Under the pieces are notes generated by a model. That model did no database searches, was not told the DNA's origin, and saw nothing but the letters and a program-made list of their open reading frames with translations. The translations under genes were made by a program, and so were the position numbers. This document shows positions 1 through 8,806 of a stretch of 64,000 nt of DNA, one piece after another. The stretch is from positions 62,001 through 126,000 of the forward strand of contig NZ_CP062938.1 in NCBI RefSeq assembly GCF_014898155.1, in the 5' to 3' direction. The DNA comes from Bifidobacterium eulemuris. Lineage in GTDB: Bacteria; Actinomycetota; Actinomycetes; Actinomycetales; Bifidobacteriaceae. Every line of letters starts with the position of its first letter. The stretch's first letter is position 1.

Positions 1-1
1 C

Positions 2-1864
2 TCACTCGCCCCGTGGTACAACAACATCGGCAACTTCGCCTACGACAATATGGACGAGTTCGGCGCGACCTCATACATCGGCACCAATACGCCCACTTTC
101 GTGAACTATGTCGAAGGCGTCTACGTCGGTTACCGCTACTATGAGACGGCCGCCGACGAGGGCGCGATCGATTATGACGCGGTGGTGCAGTATCCCTTCG
201 GCTATGGCCTGTCGTACACCACCTTCGAGCAGGAGATGGACGAGGTGAGCTATGCTGCCGACGGCACGATCAGCTTCGACGTGACCGTGACGAACACGGG
301 TGACGTGGCTGGTAAGGACGCGGTCGAGGCCTACTACAATCCGCCGTACAGCAATGGTGGCATCGAGAAGGCCAGCGCGAACCTCATCGCCTTCGAGAAG
401 ACCGAGGAGCTCGCTCCGGGCGAATCGCAGACCATCAGCATTGAATTCTCCGACGAGGACATGGCCTCCTACGATTACCAGAACGCCCGCGCCTACGTGC
501 TCGAATCTGGCGACTATGGCATTTCGATCCGGTCCGATTCCCACACCATCATCGAGGAGCAGACCGTGACCGTTCCGGAAACCGTCACCTACTCCGGCGA
601 GAACACGCGCTCCAGCGACCAGGCCGAAGTCACCAATGTGTTCGATGACGCCGCCGGCGATGTGACCTATCTGTCGCGCGCCGACCACTTCGCCAACTAC
701 GATGAGGCCACGGCCGCGCCGAGCACCTACTCCATGTCCGAAGAATACAAGGCCACGTTCATCAACGCCTCGAACTATGAGAACGAGAACGACGATTCGG
801 ATGAGATGCCGACCACCGGCGCGGACAACGGCGTCGACCTGGTCGATCTGTACGGCAAGGACTACGACGATCCGATGTGGGATGACCTGCTCGACCAGCT
901 CACCTTTGACGACATGGATGAGCTGATCGCGAACACCGGATACAAGACCGTGGCCATTGCCGCAATCAACAAGCCCCAGCAGTCCGATGTGGACGGCCCC
1001 GCCGCGCTGAACAACAACTTCACCGGCGTCGGTTCCATCGGCCTGCCCGCCAGCGTCGTCGTGGCCAACACCTTCAATGCGGATCTGGCCACCGAATACG
1101 GTGAGATCATCGGCGATATGGCGCATGAGATGAATGTGACCGGCTGGTACGCACCCGCTATGAACATCCACCGTTCCGCCTACGCGGGCCGCAACTTCGA
1201 GTACTTCTCCGAGGATCCGCTGCTCTCCGGCGTGATGGCCGCCAACGAGAACGCCGCTGCTGCCAGCAAGGGCGTGTATGGCTTCATCAAGCACTTCGCG
1301 CTCAACGACCAGGAGACCAACCGCAACTCCATGATCTGCACCTGGGCCGATGAGCAGGCAATCCGTGAGATCTACCTGAAGCCCTTCGAGATGGCGGTTA
1401 AGGACGGCGAAGCCACCGCGGTGATGAGCTCCTACAACTACATCGGCACCCGTTATGCCGGTGCCCATTCGGGCCTGCTCAACACGGTGCTGCGCGACGA
1501 ATGGGGATTCCGCGGATTCGTGGAAACCGACTATTTCGGCGGCTATGGTTACATGGTGGCGGACCAGGTCATCCGCAACGGCGGCGACGCGATGCTCGCC
1601 ACCATCGAAACCACCAACCATGTCACCGACCACAGTGCCACCTCTTTGATCGCCATGCGCAACGCGGCCCACAACATTCTCTACACCGCGGTGAACAGCT
1701 GGATCTACGAGGATGGGCAGCCCGAGGTCGCCACTCCGACCTGGCAGTACATCTACTACGCCGCCGTCGGCGTGCTGGGCGTGCTGCTGATCGCCGCCGA
1801 GGTCGTGGCCATCCGCCGCTTCCTCAAGCGTCGTCAGGCGACCGTGACGGTGTCCGCAGAATAA
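2..1864 (+). CDS. Glycoside hydrolase family 3 (beta-glucosidase type), membrane anchored, 5' end outside window
   Basis: The reading frame is open to the left edge, so the N-terminus is missing. The visible order is the end of a GH3 C-terminal domain (PFGYGLSYTTFE), then a fibronectin-III-like domain (about residues 80-200 of the visible part), then the GH3 TIM-barrel domain with KHFALNDQETNR and the nucleophile region GFVETDYFGG (Asp codon 1529-1531). A single membrane helix and a basic tail (RRFLKRRQ) close the protein. In most GH3 enzymes the barrel comes first, so this is a circularly permuted arrangement. Expected role is hydrolysis of beta-linked glucosides or related glycans at the cell surface; the substrate cannot be read from sequence. 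A TAA at 1862 ends the gene and an intergenic repeat follows at once. Confidence 0.88.
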   Translation, partial: SLAPWYNNIGNFAYDNMDEFGATSYIGTNTPTFVNYVEGVYVGYRYYETAADEGAIDYDAVVQYPFGYGLSYTTFEQEMDEVSYAADGTISFDVTVTNTGDVAGKDAVEAYYNPPYSNGGIEKASANLIAFEKTEELAPGESQTISIEFSDEDMASYDYQNARAYVLESGDYGISIRSDSHTIIEEQTVTVPETVTYSGENTRSSDQAEVTNVFDDAAGDVTYLSRADHFANYDEATAAPSTYSMSEEYKATFINASNYENENDDSDEMPTTGADNGVDLVDLYGKDYDDPMWDDLLDQLTFDDMDELIANTGYKTVAIAAINKPQQSDVDGPAALNNNFTGVGSIGLPASVVVANTFNADLATEYGEIIGDMAHEMNVTGWYAPAMNIHRSAYAGRNFEYFSEDPLLSGVMAANENAAAASKGVYGFIKHFALNDQETNRNSMICTWADEQAIREIYLKPFEMAVKDGEATAVMSSYNYIGTRYAGAHSGLLNTVLRDEWGFRGFVETDYFGGYGYMVADQVIRNGGDAMLATIETTNHVTDHSATSLIAMRNAAHNILYTAVNSWIYEDGQPEVATPTWQYIYYAAVGVLGVLLIAAEVVAIRRFLKRRQATVTVSAE

Positions 1865-1882
1865 TCCGGTAGCTTCCTCTCG

Positions 1883-2090
1883 TGTCATCCTGAGCGGAGC
1901 GCAGCGAAGTCGAAGGATCTCTTACCTAACAACGGTGGAGATCCTTCGACTTCGTTCGTTTCACTCACTCCACTCAGGATGACGCCAAGAGGGAAGTCTC
2001 TTTGTTCGGGATGGCGTCGCAAGAGGCTTGCCTCGCTCAGGATGACATCAAGAACGAGGGGCTCGCTTCGCTCTGGATGTCCACTCAACT
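1883..2090. repeat. Dispersed intergenic repeat, inverted pair plus decayed copies
   Basis: A copy of the CATCCTGAGCGGAGCG family reads forward at 1884-1921. An inverted copy (GAGATCCTTCGACTTCG through CAGGATGAC) lies at 1939-1982, so the two can fold into a long hairpin just behind the GH3 stop. Two further degraded half copies follow to about 2085. The rest of the 1865-2231 gap holds only the LysR-like motif at 2122. The hairpin could act as a bidirectional terminator, but no T tract is seen. Confidence 0.7.
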
Positions 2091-2121
2091 CATGCCTTGC
2101 GGATATGGGTCGGTATCGTCC

Positions 2122-2135
2122 ATAGGTATTTGATA
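2122..2135. promoter_or_regulatory. Shared 14-bp motif ATAGGTATTTGATA upstream of lipoprotein gene
   Basis: The same 14 bases occur at 36562-36575 upstream of the DUF3737 gene. The motif is AT-rich and of the size of a LysR half-site region. It lies about 97 bp before the lipoprotein start. It may be an operator for one of the LysR proteins in this window (inference). Confidence 0.4.
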
Positions 2136-2231
2136 AGGCTGCCGTGCGGTGCCTAAGCTGAATGCGATTCCAATGATTTTGCTTCCAAGGCAGGCGAACA
2201 ATATGGCACAACCATCTCTTCAGGAGCCGCA

Positions 2232-2843
2232 ATGGGTCAACTGAATATTTCTCGCGGTGTCGTCGTATTACGTGCGGTGGCGGCCATGCTGGCGTGCGCG
2301 GTGCTGCTTCTGGCCGCCGGATGCGGCGCGCGGAACGAATCGGCGAGGGAAGGCGGTTCCGGAACCGACTCGTCGCAATCGGACGCGATGCAAAGCGAAT
2401 CCGGTGATGTCGGAACCCAATCCGAATCCAATACCAACGCTCCAACAGCGAATGGCGATACTGGAAACGACGACACTGCGGAAAGCGAGCGGACAATGAA
2501 CGACATCACCATCACCGTCAACGGACAATCCTTCTCGGCGACCTTGGCCGACACCCAAGCCGCCCGCGCCTTCGCCGAACGGCTGCCGCTCACCGTGAGC
2601 ATGGACGATCTGCACGGCAACGAGAAATACCATTACCTCGACGAGGAGCTGCCCACGAACGCCTCGAATCCCGGAACCATCCATGCCGGCGACCTGATGC
2701 TGTTCGGTTCCGACTGCCTCGTGCTGTTCTACGAGACCTTCCAAACCTCCTACACCTACACCCGCATCGCCTCCATCGACGATGCCGCCGACCTTCCCGA
2801 CGCCGTGGGCGGCGGCAGCGTGACCGTGAGTTTCGCTAACTGA
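2232..2843 (+). CDS. Cyclophilin-like domain lipoprotein
   Basis: 203 residues. The N-terminus has a lipoprotein signal (hydrophobic run ending LLLAAGC, lipobox Cys about residue 34), then a low-complexity Ser/Asn/Thr linker to about residue 90, then a globular domain with the pattern of the cyclophilin_like family (ITITVNGQSFSATLADTQAA, ERLPLTVSMDDLHGNEKYHYL, GDLMLFGSDCLVLFYETF). This small beta-barrel fold is related to cyclophilin but lacks known isomerase activity; in other bacteria it is often next to flavodoxins and oxidoreductases. A second member lies at 39400-39987. An AGGAG Shine-Dalgarno sits just before the ATG. Its molecular function is not known. Confidence 0.8.
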   Translation: MGQLNISRGVVVLRAVAAMLACAVLLLAAGCGARNESAREGGSGTDSSQSDAMQSESGDVGTQSESNTNAPTANGDTGNDDTAESERTMNDITITVNGQSFSATLADTQAARAFAERLPLTVSMDDLHGNEKYHYLDEELPTNASNPGTIHAGDLMLFGSDCLVLFYETFQTSYTYTRIASIDDAADLPDAVGGGSVTVSFAN

Positions 2844-2922
2844 AACAATCTTTTCTGTTAACGGGGATAAATGTTCTATTTGTTTCTGTTAAGGAAAGAA
2901 TGTGCCGAAACCGCCGAGAGAA

Positions 2923-3603
2923 TTAGCGGGCGCTCTTGAGCTTGACGGCCGCATACCAGACGATCAGCGCCACAAGCAGGATGGCGACGACAATCTGGAA
3001 TCGGTCGAGCAGGGCGAGGATGGTGTTCCAACGCGAGCCGAGCAGATAGCCGGCCATCACCAACATGGTGTTCCACACCGCGGAGCCGAGCGTGGTGAGC
3101 GCGACGAACCACGCGAGCCCCATCGAAGCGATGCCTGCAGGAATGGAGATGAGACTGCGGACGATGGGGATCACACGCCCCACCAGCACCGACGGCGACC
3201 CGTACCGTTCGAACCAATCGTTCGCCTTGTCGATGTCGCTGGCCTCGGTGAGCGGCAGCCAATCGAACAGGCGGCGCATGCGTTCGGCGCCGATGGCGTA
3301 GGCGATGGCGTACAGCGTCAACGCGCCCGCCACCGAGCCGATGGTCGCGCCGATGATCGCCTCAGGCAGCGACATATGGCCTTGCGCCGCGGTGAACCCG
3401 GCCAGAGGAAGGATGACCTCGCTGGGGATGGGTGGGAATAGGTTTTCCAGAAACACGGCCACGCCGGTGCCGAAGCCGCCCATGGCGGCCATCAGATCGA
3501 CCAGCCAGGTGGTGATCGAGTCGATGACGCCACCGGTGCCGGTGGTGTATTGCAGGGTGTCGATGGATGATGCCGACTCTTGAATCAGTGCTGTTGCTGC
3601 CAT
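2923..3603 (-). CDS. DedA/SNARE-associated family membrane protein
   Basis: About 226 residues from the ATG at 3603 (MAATAL); a GTG at 3639 would add 12 residues. The diagnostic DedA segment FLENLFPPIPSEVILPLAG is near residue 50, and the second re-entrant region GRVIPIVRSLISIPAG near residue 155. Four to six hydrophobic segments are visible and the tail is basic (AAVKLKSAR). DedA proteins are thought to flip undecaprenyl phosphate or phospholipids across the membrane. The gene is downstream of a two-component kinase on the same strand but separated by a GC-rich hairpin, so it is probably its own unit. It converges with the lipoprotein gene. Confidence 0.9.
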   Translation of the reverse strand: MAATALIQESASSIDTLQYTTGTGGVIDSITTWLVDLMAAMGGFGTGVAVFLENLFPPIPSEVILPLAGFTAAQGHMSLPEAIIGATIGSVAGALTLYAIAYAIGAERMRRLFDWLPLTEASDIDKANDWFERYGSPSVLVGRVIPIVRSLISIPAGIASMGLAWFVALTTLGSAVWNTMLVMAGYLLGSRWNTILALLDRFQIVVAILLVALIVWYAAVKLKSAR

Positions 3604-3666
3604 GCGACATAGCCTATGAGACCAGTACTCAGATACCACTCAGATTTTGGGATGGCCTTGCGCTGT

Positions 3667-3699
3667 CCACCGCGGCCACGGGTCTTTGCGCCGCGGTGG
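3667..3699 (-). terminator. GC-rich hairpin between kinase and DedA genes
   Basis: CCACCGCGG (3667-3675) pairs with CCGCGGTGG (3691-3699) across a 15-nt loop. It lies 14 bp past the kinase stop. There is no clear T run, so termination strength is uncertain. Confidence 0.5.
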
Positions 3700-3712
3700 C
3701 CTTATGCGCTTA

Positions 3713-4768
3713 TCACTGTTCGGCGAGCGGGAAACGCACCAGCATGGTGGTGCCGTTCGGCGAGGACTCCTCGACGATGATTGATCCGTGATAGCGGCTG
3801 GCGACGTCCCGTGCGAGCGCGAGGCCGAGACCATATCCCTGATGCGTGGTGCCGTCGTCGCTGCGTGCGAACCGTTGGAACAGCCGTTCCGGATCCTCCC
3901 CAATGCCGGGGCCGTGGTCAATGACGCGGATCGCGACGTCGTCATGGTGCCCGAATCCGATCCGGACCGAAACCTGCTGACCGCGCGGCGAATGGGCGAT
4001 GGCGTTGTCCAAAACGGCCACCAGACAGCGCGATATGCCGGTGAGATTGCCATCCACAACAAGCCGGGAATCCGAAGCGTCGTCATGCCGCACAATGGTC
4101 ACCCCCTGACGTTCGGCCAGCGGGGCGACGGCGTCGACCGACCGGCTCACCGCATCCGCGATACGCACCGGTTCGGTATGCGTTGCCCCACGCGCGGCGG
4201 TCAGCAGATCGGTGACGATGGCGTTCATCCGATCCACGTCGTCGCGCAGATCGCGCAGCGGCTCATCGATGTTCTGGCCGTGGGCGAGCCGGAAGTCGAT
4301 GAGGTCGATGCGGGTGGAGATCACAGCCAACGGCGTTTTGAGCTCATGGCTGGCATCGGCCACGAAATTACGTTGCAGCCGCAACGCACGCTCCAACGGA
4401 GCCACCTCCTTGCGCGAGTAATACCAACCGGCCGCGGCGACCGCGACGATCACGCCAAGCACGAACAGCACGGTGAAGAAAATCGCCTTTTCTGTGTCGA
4501 TCACCATCATGCCGTCGCCGAACTGCGCATCGACGGCCATACGGTCGGGATCGATGCCTCGCTCCGAGAACTCATGCCGCGAACCCAGCAGCACTCCGGC
4601 GATGAACAGCAGACCGCCGATGATGGTGATCGCGCCCACCGTCACCGTCATACGCAGGCTGATGGAGTCCGCGATGGTACGGCGCTCCCCGGTCCGCGTC
4701 GACGATGGTCGGACTATGGACGATGCCATATCCGCCGCTTTCTTGAACCATGGTGCGAAACCGCGCAT
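3713..4768 (-). CDS. Sensor histidine kinase of two-component system
   Basis: 351 residues from the ATG at 4768, preceded by GGGAGG. Two membrane helices (about residues 40-62 and 85-110) enclose a short extracellular loop. Then come the dimerisation/phosphoacceptor box with ASHELKTPLAV, the N box DNAIAHSP, G1 DHGPGIG and G2 GYGLGLALA. This is a class I HisKA plus HATPase_c kinase. The response regulator lies 16 bp upstream and is co-transcribed. The small sensor loop suggests that it senses a membrane or envelope signal rather than a large ligand. The divergent FetAB-like exporter is a candidate target. Confidence 0.93.
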   Translation of the reverse strand: MRGFAPWFKKAADMASSIVRPSSTRTGERRTIADSISLRMTVTVGAITIIGGLLFIAGVLLGSRHEFSERGIDPDRMAVDAQFGDGMMVIDTEKAIFFTVLFVLGVIVAVAAAGWYYSRKEVAPLERALRLQRNFVADASHELKTPLAVISTRIDLIDFRLAHGQNIDEPLRDLRDDVDRMNAIVTDLLTAARGATHTEPVRIADAVSRSVDAVAPLAERQGVTIVRHDDASDSRLVVDGNLTGISRCLVAVLDNAIAHSPRGQQVSVRIGFGHHDDVAIRVIDHGPGIGEDPERLFQRFARSDDGTTHQGYGLGLALARDVASRYHGSIIVEESSPNGTTMLVRFPLAEQ

Positions 4769-4784
4769 AGGGCCTCCCTCGGTT

Positions 4785-5510
4785 TCAGTCGGCTTCGGGC
4801 GAGCCGATGCGGTAGCCGCGCCCACGCACGGTTTCGATGATTGAACGCGTGGTTTTGCCACGAATGTAGGAGACGTACACGTCCACGGTGTTCGGCTCGC
4901 TGGCGTCGTCGAACACCTCGCGCAACAGTTCCTCGCGGGAGAACACATGGTTGGGAGAGGCGGCGAGCGTGGCGAGCAGCGCGACCTGCGCCCGCGTCAG
5001 CGTAAGCCCCCGCCCGTCGGGATCCTCGATGCGTGACGAGACGGTGTCGAGCATCCAATCGCCGATGGCGATGGTGACGGTCCGTGCCGCGAACCCACGC
5101 AGCATCGCATGCAGGCGCGCCTGAAGCTCGGCGAAATGGAACGGTTTGGTCAGATAATCGTTGGCACCGCCATCAAGCCCGGCGACGATGTCATCGACCT
5201 CGGCGAGCGCGGTGAGCATCAGCGCCGGCGTCGTCATGCCCGCCGCACGCAGATCGCGGACGATCCGCAAACCGTCCATGTCAGGCAGTCTGCGGTCGAC
5301 GACCAGCGCGTCATAATGCGAGCCGGACAGGAGCGCCCGCGCCTCGGCGCCGGTTCGGGCCCATGACACCTGAAAATCCTCCGAGAGCATCTCCTGTGTC
5401 ATGGCGCCCAGACGTTCGTCGTCTTCGATGAGCAGTACCGCGGGCAGTAGCAGCCGCGATGGGTCGCTGAGCGCCAAAGCGCTCGCGGGATTCTGAATAT
5501 CATCCGCCAT
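4785..5510 (-). CDS. OmpR-family response regulator
   Basis: 241 residues from the ATG at 5510 with an AAGGAG site. The receiver domain has the acidic pair (LLIEDDERLG), the phospho-acceptor Asp in VVDRRLPDMDG and the conserved Lys in NDYLTKPF. The C-terminus is a winged helix (TRAQVALLATLAASPNHVFSREELL, YIRGKTTRSIIETVRGRGYRI). Some 25 residues precede the receiver, slightly more than usual. First gene of the operon with the kinase. Direct repeats of CGCTAAGAA with an 11-bp period in the divergent promoter region are a plausible binding site for it. Confidence 0.93.
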   Translation of the reverse strand: MADDIQNPASALALSDPSRLLLPAVLLIEDDERLGAMTQEMLSEDFQVSWARTGAEARALLSGSHYDALVVDRRLPDMDGLRIVRDLRAAGMTTPALMLTALAEVDDIVAGLDGGANDYLTKPFHFAELQARLHAMLRGFAARTVTIAIGDWMLDTVSSRIEDPDGRGLTLTRAQVALLATLAASPNHVFSREELLREVFDDASEPNTVDVYVSYIRGKTTRSIIETVRGRGYRIGSPEAD

Positions 5511-5567
5511 GCTTCTCCTTCCGCCGGGTCGGGCCCGTTTTCGCTTAGTGCCATCCAAAGGAATTGT

Positions 5568-5587
5568 CGCTAAGAATACGCTAAGAA
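5568..5587. promoter_or_regulatory. Direct repeat CGCTAAGAA, 11-bp period, between regulator and fetA
   Basis: CGCTAAGAA occurs at 5568-5576 and 5579-5587. Direct repeats one helical turn apart are the normal layout for OmpR/PhoB dimers. The site lies between the divergently read regulator and the ABC exporter genes, so it could control both. Binding is inferred. Confidence 0.5.
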
Positions 5588-5634
5588 ACGCGGGGGAGAC
5601 GCCGTGCCATGCCGTGCGGCGGTATGGTGTGCCT

Positions 5635-6501
5635 ATGCAAGAGGTGCAAGAGTCGCAAGAGGTGCTGCGCGCGCGGAATATGTCATGCGCGATGCCGGCC
5701 GAGCATGGCGTGACAAGCGTGTTCCAAGGGCTTTCGATATCGCTTCGCCGGGGTGAGATCGTCGATCTGGTCGGTCCGTCCGGCTCTGGCAAAAGCAGTC
5801 TGCTGACCGCTCTGGCCCGATTGAATCCGCATGCGGCCGGAGAGCTGACGCTTGAGGGTCGGCCGGCGGAGGAGTTCGCGCCGCAACAATGGCGTCGCCG
5901 TGTGGCCTATCTGCCGCAGAAGCCGACGCTGATCGGCGACAGCGTGGGCGAGGCGATCCGTCTGCCGTGGACGCTGACGGTGCGTAAGGAAGCGGATTCT
6001 TCCGTGAAAGCCCGGTTCGGAAAATTGTGTTCGCATGCGGGTCTGGAGACGGGTCTGGAAACTGGCTCGCTTCTGCCGGACGGGCGGATTCGCGAGCTGT
6101 TGGACGCCGTCGGTTGCTCGGATGTCGACCTTTCCCGGCCTGTGCATGATCTGTCCGGCGGGCAGGCGGCCCGCGTCAGCCTGGCGCGCACGCTGCTCAC
6201 CCGTCCGACGGTGCTGCTCGCCGACGAGGTCGACGCCGGGCTGGACGACGATAACGCGCGGCTGGTGACCGATGTGCTGGCCGAAGCGGCCGGACGCGGC
6301 ATGACGGTGGTGCGCATCCGCCACCGTCCGCCGGATGGCCGCGCGTCGCGCATCCTCAGACTGGCGGACGGCGTGTTGTCCGACGCGGCCGGTTCGGCTG
6401 GTGTCTCCGGCATGGACGGTGATGCTGCTGGCGGTGCTGACGGTGACATGGCTGGCGGCGCGGTCGGTGCGGCCGTCGCGGCGTCGCACGCGATGCGATG
6501 A
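5635..6501 (+). CDS. fetA: ABC transporter ATP-binding protein, FetA type
   Basis: 288 residues. Walker A GPSGSGKSSLL, Q-loop region YLPQKPTL, signature LSGGQAARVSLARTLL and Walker B VLLADEVDAGLDD are all intact. The C-terminus carries an extra Gly/Ala/Asp-rich tail of about 40 residues with no recognised fold. The partner permease starts 16 bp downstream. FetAB (YbbL/YbbM) systems export iron and protect against oxidative stress in E. coli; the same role here is by family only. The ATG at 5635 lacks a strong Shine-Dalgarno; an earlier in-frame start is possible but would run into the regulator promoter. Divergent from the two-component operon. Confidence 0.82.
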   Translation: MQEVQESQEVLRARNMSCAMPAEHGVTSVFQGLSISLRRGEIVDLVGPSGSGKSSLLTALARLNPHAAGELTLEGRPAEEFAPQQWRRRVAYLPQKPTLIGDSVGEAIRLPWTLTVRKEADSSVKARFGKLCSHAGLETGLETGSLLPDGRIRELLDAVGCSDVDLSRPVHDLSGGQAARVSLARTLLTRPTVLLADEVDAGLDDDNARLVTDVLAEAAGRGMTVVRIRHRPPDGRASRILRLADGVLSDAAGSAGVSGMDGDAAGGADGDMAGGAVGAAVAASHAMR

Positions 6502-6517
6502 CGGGGGAGATGGGCTG

Positions 6518-7303
6518 ATGGGAAGCACGACCTATTCCATCGATATCTGGGGTCTGCTGGTGGCGATGCTTATGGTGGTCGCCGCCGCGGCCGTGTCGGG
6601 CATCATGCGCATGGGCGTGGGGCGCACGCTGCTGTGGTCGGCCTGCAGGGCTCTACTGCAGCTGTGCGCGATGGGTTTCGTCATGGGCTTCGTAATCAAG
6701 GCGAACAATCCGTGGCTGGTGTTCGCCCTGATCGCCGTGATGCTGGTCGCCGGCGTGCAGATCACGCTTTCGCGCGCCAAAGGCGTGCCGAAGGGGCTCG
6801 CGGGGCCGGTGCTGCTCAGCCTGGTGGTCACGATGACGATGATGATCGCCCTGGTGGCGGAACTCATCGTCCGTCCGCAACCGTGGTACGCGCCGCAATT
6901 GGTGGTGCCGCTCACCGGCATGCTGTTGGGCAATACGGTGAGCGCTCTGGCGGTGGGATTGAGCCGGTTCTATGAAAGCATGGGGGAACGGCGCGACGAA
7001 ATCGACACTCTGCTGGCGCTCGGGGCGAGCAAGTGGGAGGCGGCGCGGCCGTCGGTGGTCTCATCGATCCGGCTCGGCCTGCTGCCGACCACCGCATCGC
7101 TGGCATCCAGCGGCATCGTCACCATTCCCGGCATGATGGCCGGTCAGGTCATCGCCGGTGGAGATCCGCTCGACGCCGCGAAATACCAGTTCGTGATCCT
7201 CGCCGCCATCGCCGCGCTGACCCTGCTCGCCGACAGTCTCATCATGCTGATGGTCTACAAAACCTGCTTCACCGCCGACGACCAATACCGGCCGCTGGTG
7301 TGA
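6518..7303 (+). CDS. fetB: FetB-type (UPF0014) ABC permease
   Basis: 261 residues with a GGGGGAG ribosome site. Six to seven hydrophobic helices are visible, and the family hallmarks are present: MRMGVGRTLLWSACRALLQL near the N-terminus, MLLGNTVSALAVGLSRFYE and the cytoplasmic EIDTLLALGASKWEA, then GIVTIPGMMAGQVIAGGDP. These match the YbbM/FetB family, whose E. coli member forms an iron exporter with FetA. It forms an operon with the upstream ATPase. Length matches the family. Confidence 0.88.
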   Translation: MGSTTYSIDIWGLLVAMLMVVAAAAVSGIMRMGVGRTLLWSACRALLQLCAMGFVMGFVIKANNPWLVFALIAVMLVAGVQITLSRAKGVPKGLAGPVLLSLVVTMTMMIALVAELIVRPQPWYAPQLVVPLTGMLLGNTVSALAVGLSRFYESMGERRDEIDTLLALGASKWEAARPSVVSSIRLGLLPTTASLASSGIVTIPGMMAGQVIAGGDPLDAAKYQFVILAAIAALTLLADSLIMLMVYKTCFTADDQYRPLV

Positions 7304-7460
7304 CGAACACATGGTCAGCCGTTATCGGTAGCGACGGTATGTCGGAATTGTCCTGATGGTTGTGCGATATCCGCGTGACCGGAATTAATCCGTGGCAGTG
7401 TCCATGCTGAAAGTGGGTTATTTAAAAGCGGTTCAGCGTAACATCAAGCGTTTGAGGGGC

Positions 7461-7652
7461 ATCTGCGTTACTGGTAGTGGATTTGGGCCTTTGCAAACAT
7501 CGATCTGCGTTAGCGGTAGTGTCTGCGGGACCGTAGACCAGATATGTTCCGCGGCGTTCCAACGAACATACTTGGCTTACGGGATTAAGGACACTACCGC
7601 TAACGCAGATCGATGCTTGCAAGGCCTTGAATTCACTACCGCTAACGCAGAT
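7461..7652. repeat. 192-bp palindromic element, copy 1
   Basis: The 19-mer atctgcgttagcggtagtg occurs four times: at 7461-7479 (one decayed copy) and 7503-7521 forward, and at 7592-7610 and 7634-7652 reversed. Start-to-start spacing is 42 bp in each arm. The 23-bp spacers between the 19-mers also pair with each other, with many G-U type changes, and the 70-bp centre folds again (CCGTA..TACGG). A second element with the same 192-bp length lies at 39165-39356. The rest of the 7304-7712 gap shows nothing else. Reading frames across it are by-products of the repeats. Confidence 0.85.
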
Positions 7653-7712
7653 AGCTGGAGATGCGATTATATGTGCCGAACTGTCGACCGCGTTCAACGT
7701 CTTTAGAAAGAG

Positions 7713-8687
7713 CTATTCGGTCTCCGCGCAGCCGCGATGGCCGTGTATGGTGCAGGAGTCGAGGGCTTGCTCCAGCGAGGCGAATTCCTCGGCCGTCAGT
7801 TCGACGTTCGCGGCGTCGAGGTTTTCGAGGATCCGCGACTGGTTTTTTGAACCGGGAATGGGAACGACGTTCGGATACTTGTGCAGCATCCACGCCAGGG
7901 AGATCTGCGCGGACGTCGCGTGCTTGCGTGCCGCGTAGTCGCGTAGGATCTCGACTAGAGGCTGGTTCGCCGCGATGTTCTCCCGCGACAATTGCGGCAC
8001 GACGTTGCGCACGTCGTCCACCTGTTCGAACCGCGTCCGCGGCGTGATCTTGCCGGACAGGAATCCGCTGGCGATCGGCGAGAACGGCACGACCCCGATC
8101 CCATGCTCCATGCAGTAAGGGATGACGCTCTCCTCGCAATCTCGCTCCATCATCGAATAGATGTTCTGCACCGCGGAAACCGGCGTCACCGCATGGGCTT
8201 TCGCGATGGCCCGCACGCCGACGTTGGACAGGCCCCAAGCGCGGATCAGACCTTCTTCGATGAGCCGCCCCATGCCTTCGGCCACCTGCTCGACCGGAAC
8301 GTCGGGATTGAGGTGATGCAGATAGTACAGGTCGATGTAGTCCGTGCATAGCCGTCGCATGGATCCCTCAAGATGATGCCGCAGCGTGGCGTACACGCCG
8401 TCGCGTCGCGCCTCGCCGGTCGGCAGGAACAGTTTCGTCGCGAGCGTGACGTCGCGCCGCATCGGCTGCAGCGCCTTGCCGACGATGCGTTCGTTATGCC
8501 CGATGCCTTCCAGATTGGGGCTGTACACCTCCGCGGTGTCGTAGAAGGTGCACCCATGCTCGTAGGCGGCGCGGATCGCCTGGATGCTGTATTCCTCGTC
8601 GGGGATGCGGCCGTAGCCGTGGGAGAATCCCATGCATCCCATGCCGATTTCGGATACGGTCAGATCCCTGAGTTTGCGCGTGCGCAT
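7713..8687 (-). CDS. Aldo/keto reductase
   Basis: 324 residues from the ATG at 8687 with AAGGAG upstream. The TIM-barrel AKR tetrad is intact: Asp and Tyr in FYDTAEVYSPN, Lys in LATKLFLP and His in YYLHHLNPD. The cofactor-binding end has IPGSKNQSRILENLDAA. This group (AKR11/12-like) reduces aldehydes and ketones with NADPH; the substrate is unknown. The same subfamily appears at 30718 and 24171. The divergently placed LysR relic suggests that the gene once had its own regulator. It ends 61 bp from palindromic element 1. Confidence 0.93.
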   Translation of the reverse strand: MRTRKLRDLTVSEIGMGCMGFSHGYGRIPDEEYSIQAIRAAYEHGCTFYDTAEVYSPNLEGIGHNERIVGKALQPMRRDVTLATKLFLPTGEARRDGVYATLRHHLEGSMRRLCTDYIDLYYLHHLNPDVPVEQVAEGMGRLIEEGLIRAWGLSNVGVRAIAKAHAVTPVSAVQNIYSMMERDCEESVIPYCMEHGIGVVPFSPIASGFLSGKITPRTRFEQVDDVRNVVPQLSRENIAANQPLVEILRDYAARKHATSAQISLAWMLHKYPNVVPIPGSKNQSRILENLDAANVELTAEEFASLEQALDSCTIHGHRGCAETE

Positions 8688-8806
8688 TGCGGGTCTCCTT
8701 CGTTGCGAAGCGTGTGCGTGGGTCATCTTGACGTGGTCGGGCTTGTCGAGTGTGGCCCGCATGTTGAAATCGAATGATGCTGTCATTGTAGACATGTGAA
8801 CGACGC

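Noticed and set aside
71..1888. 605-codon frame antisense to the GH3 gene
   Set aside because: Low-complexity His/Val/Gly composition, no domain; the sense strand has clear GH3 motifs.
7461..7652. Possible CRISPR array because of repeated 19-mers
   Set aside because: Only four units, half of them inverted, with pairing spacers and no cas genes.
7392..7706. Overlapping frames of about 100 codons on both strands in the palindromic element
   Set aside because: They encode the repeated CVSGS peptides that come directly from the 19-mers; no ribosome site or family.
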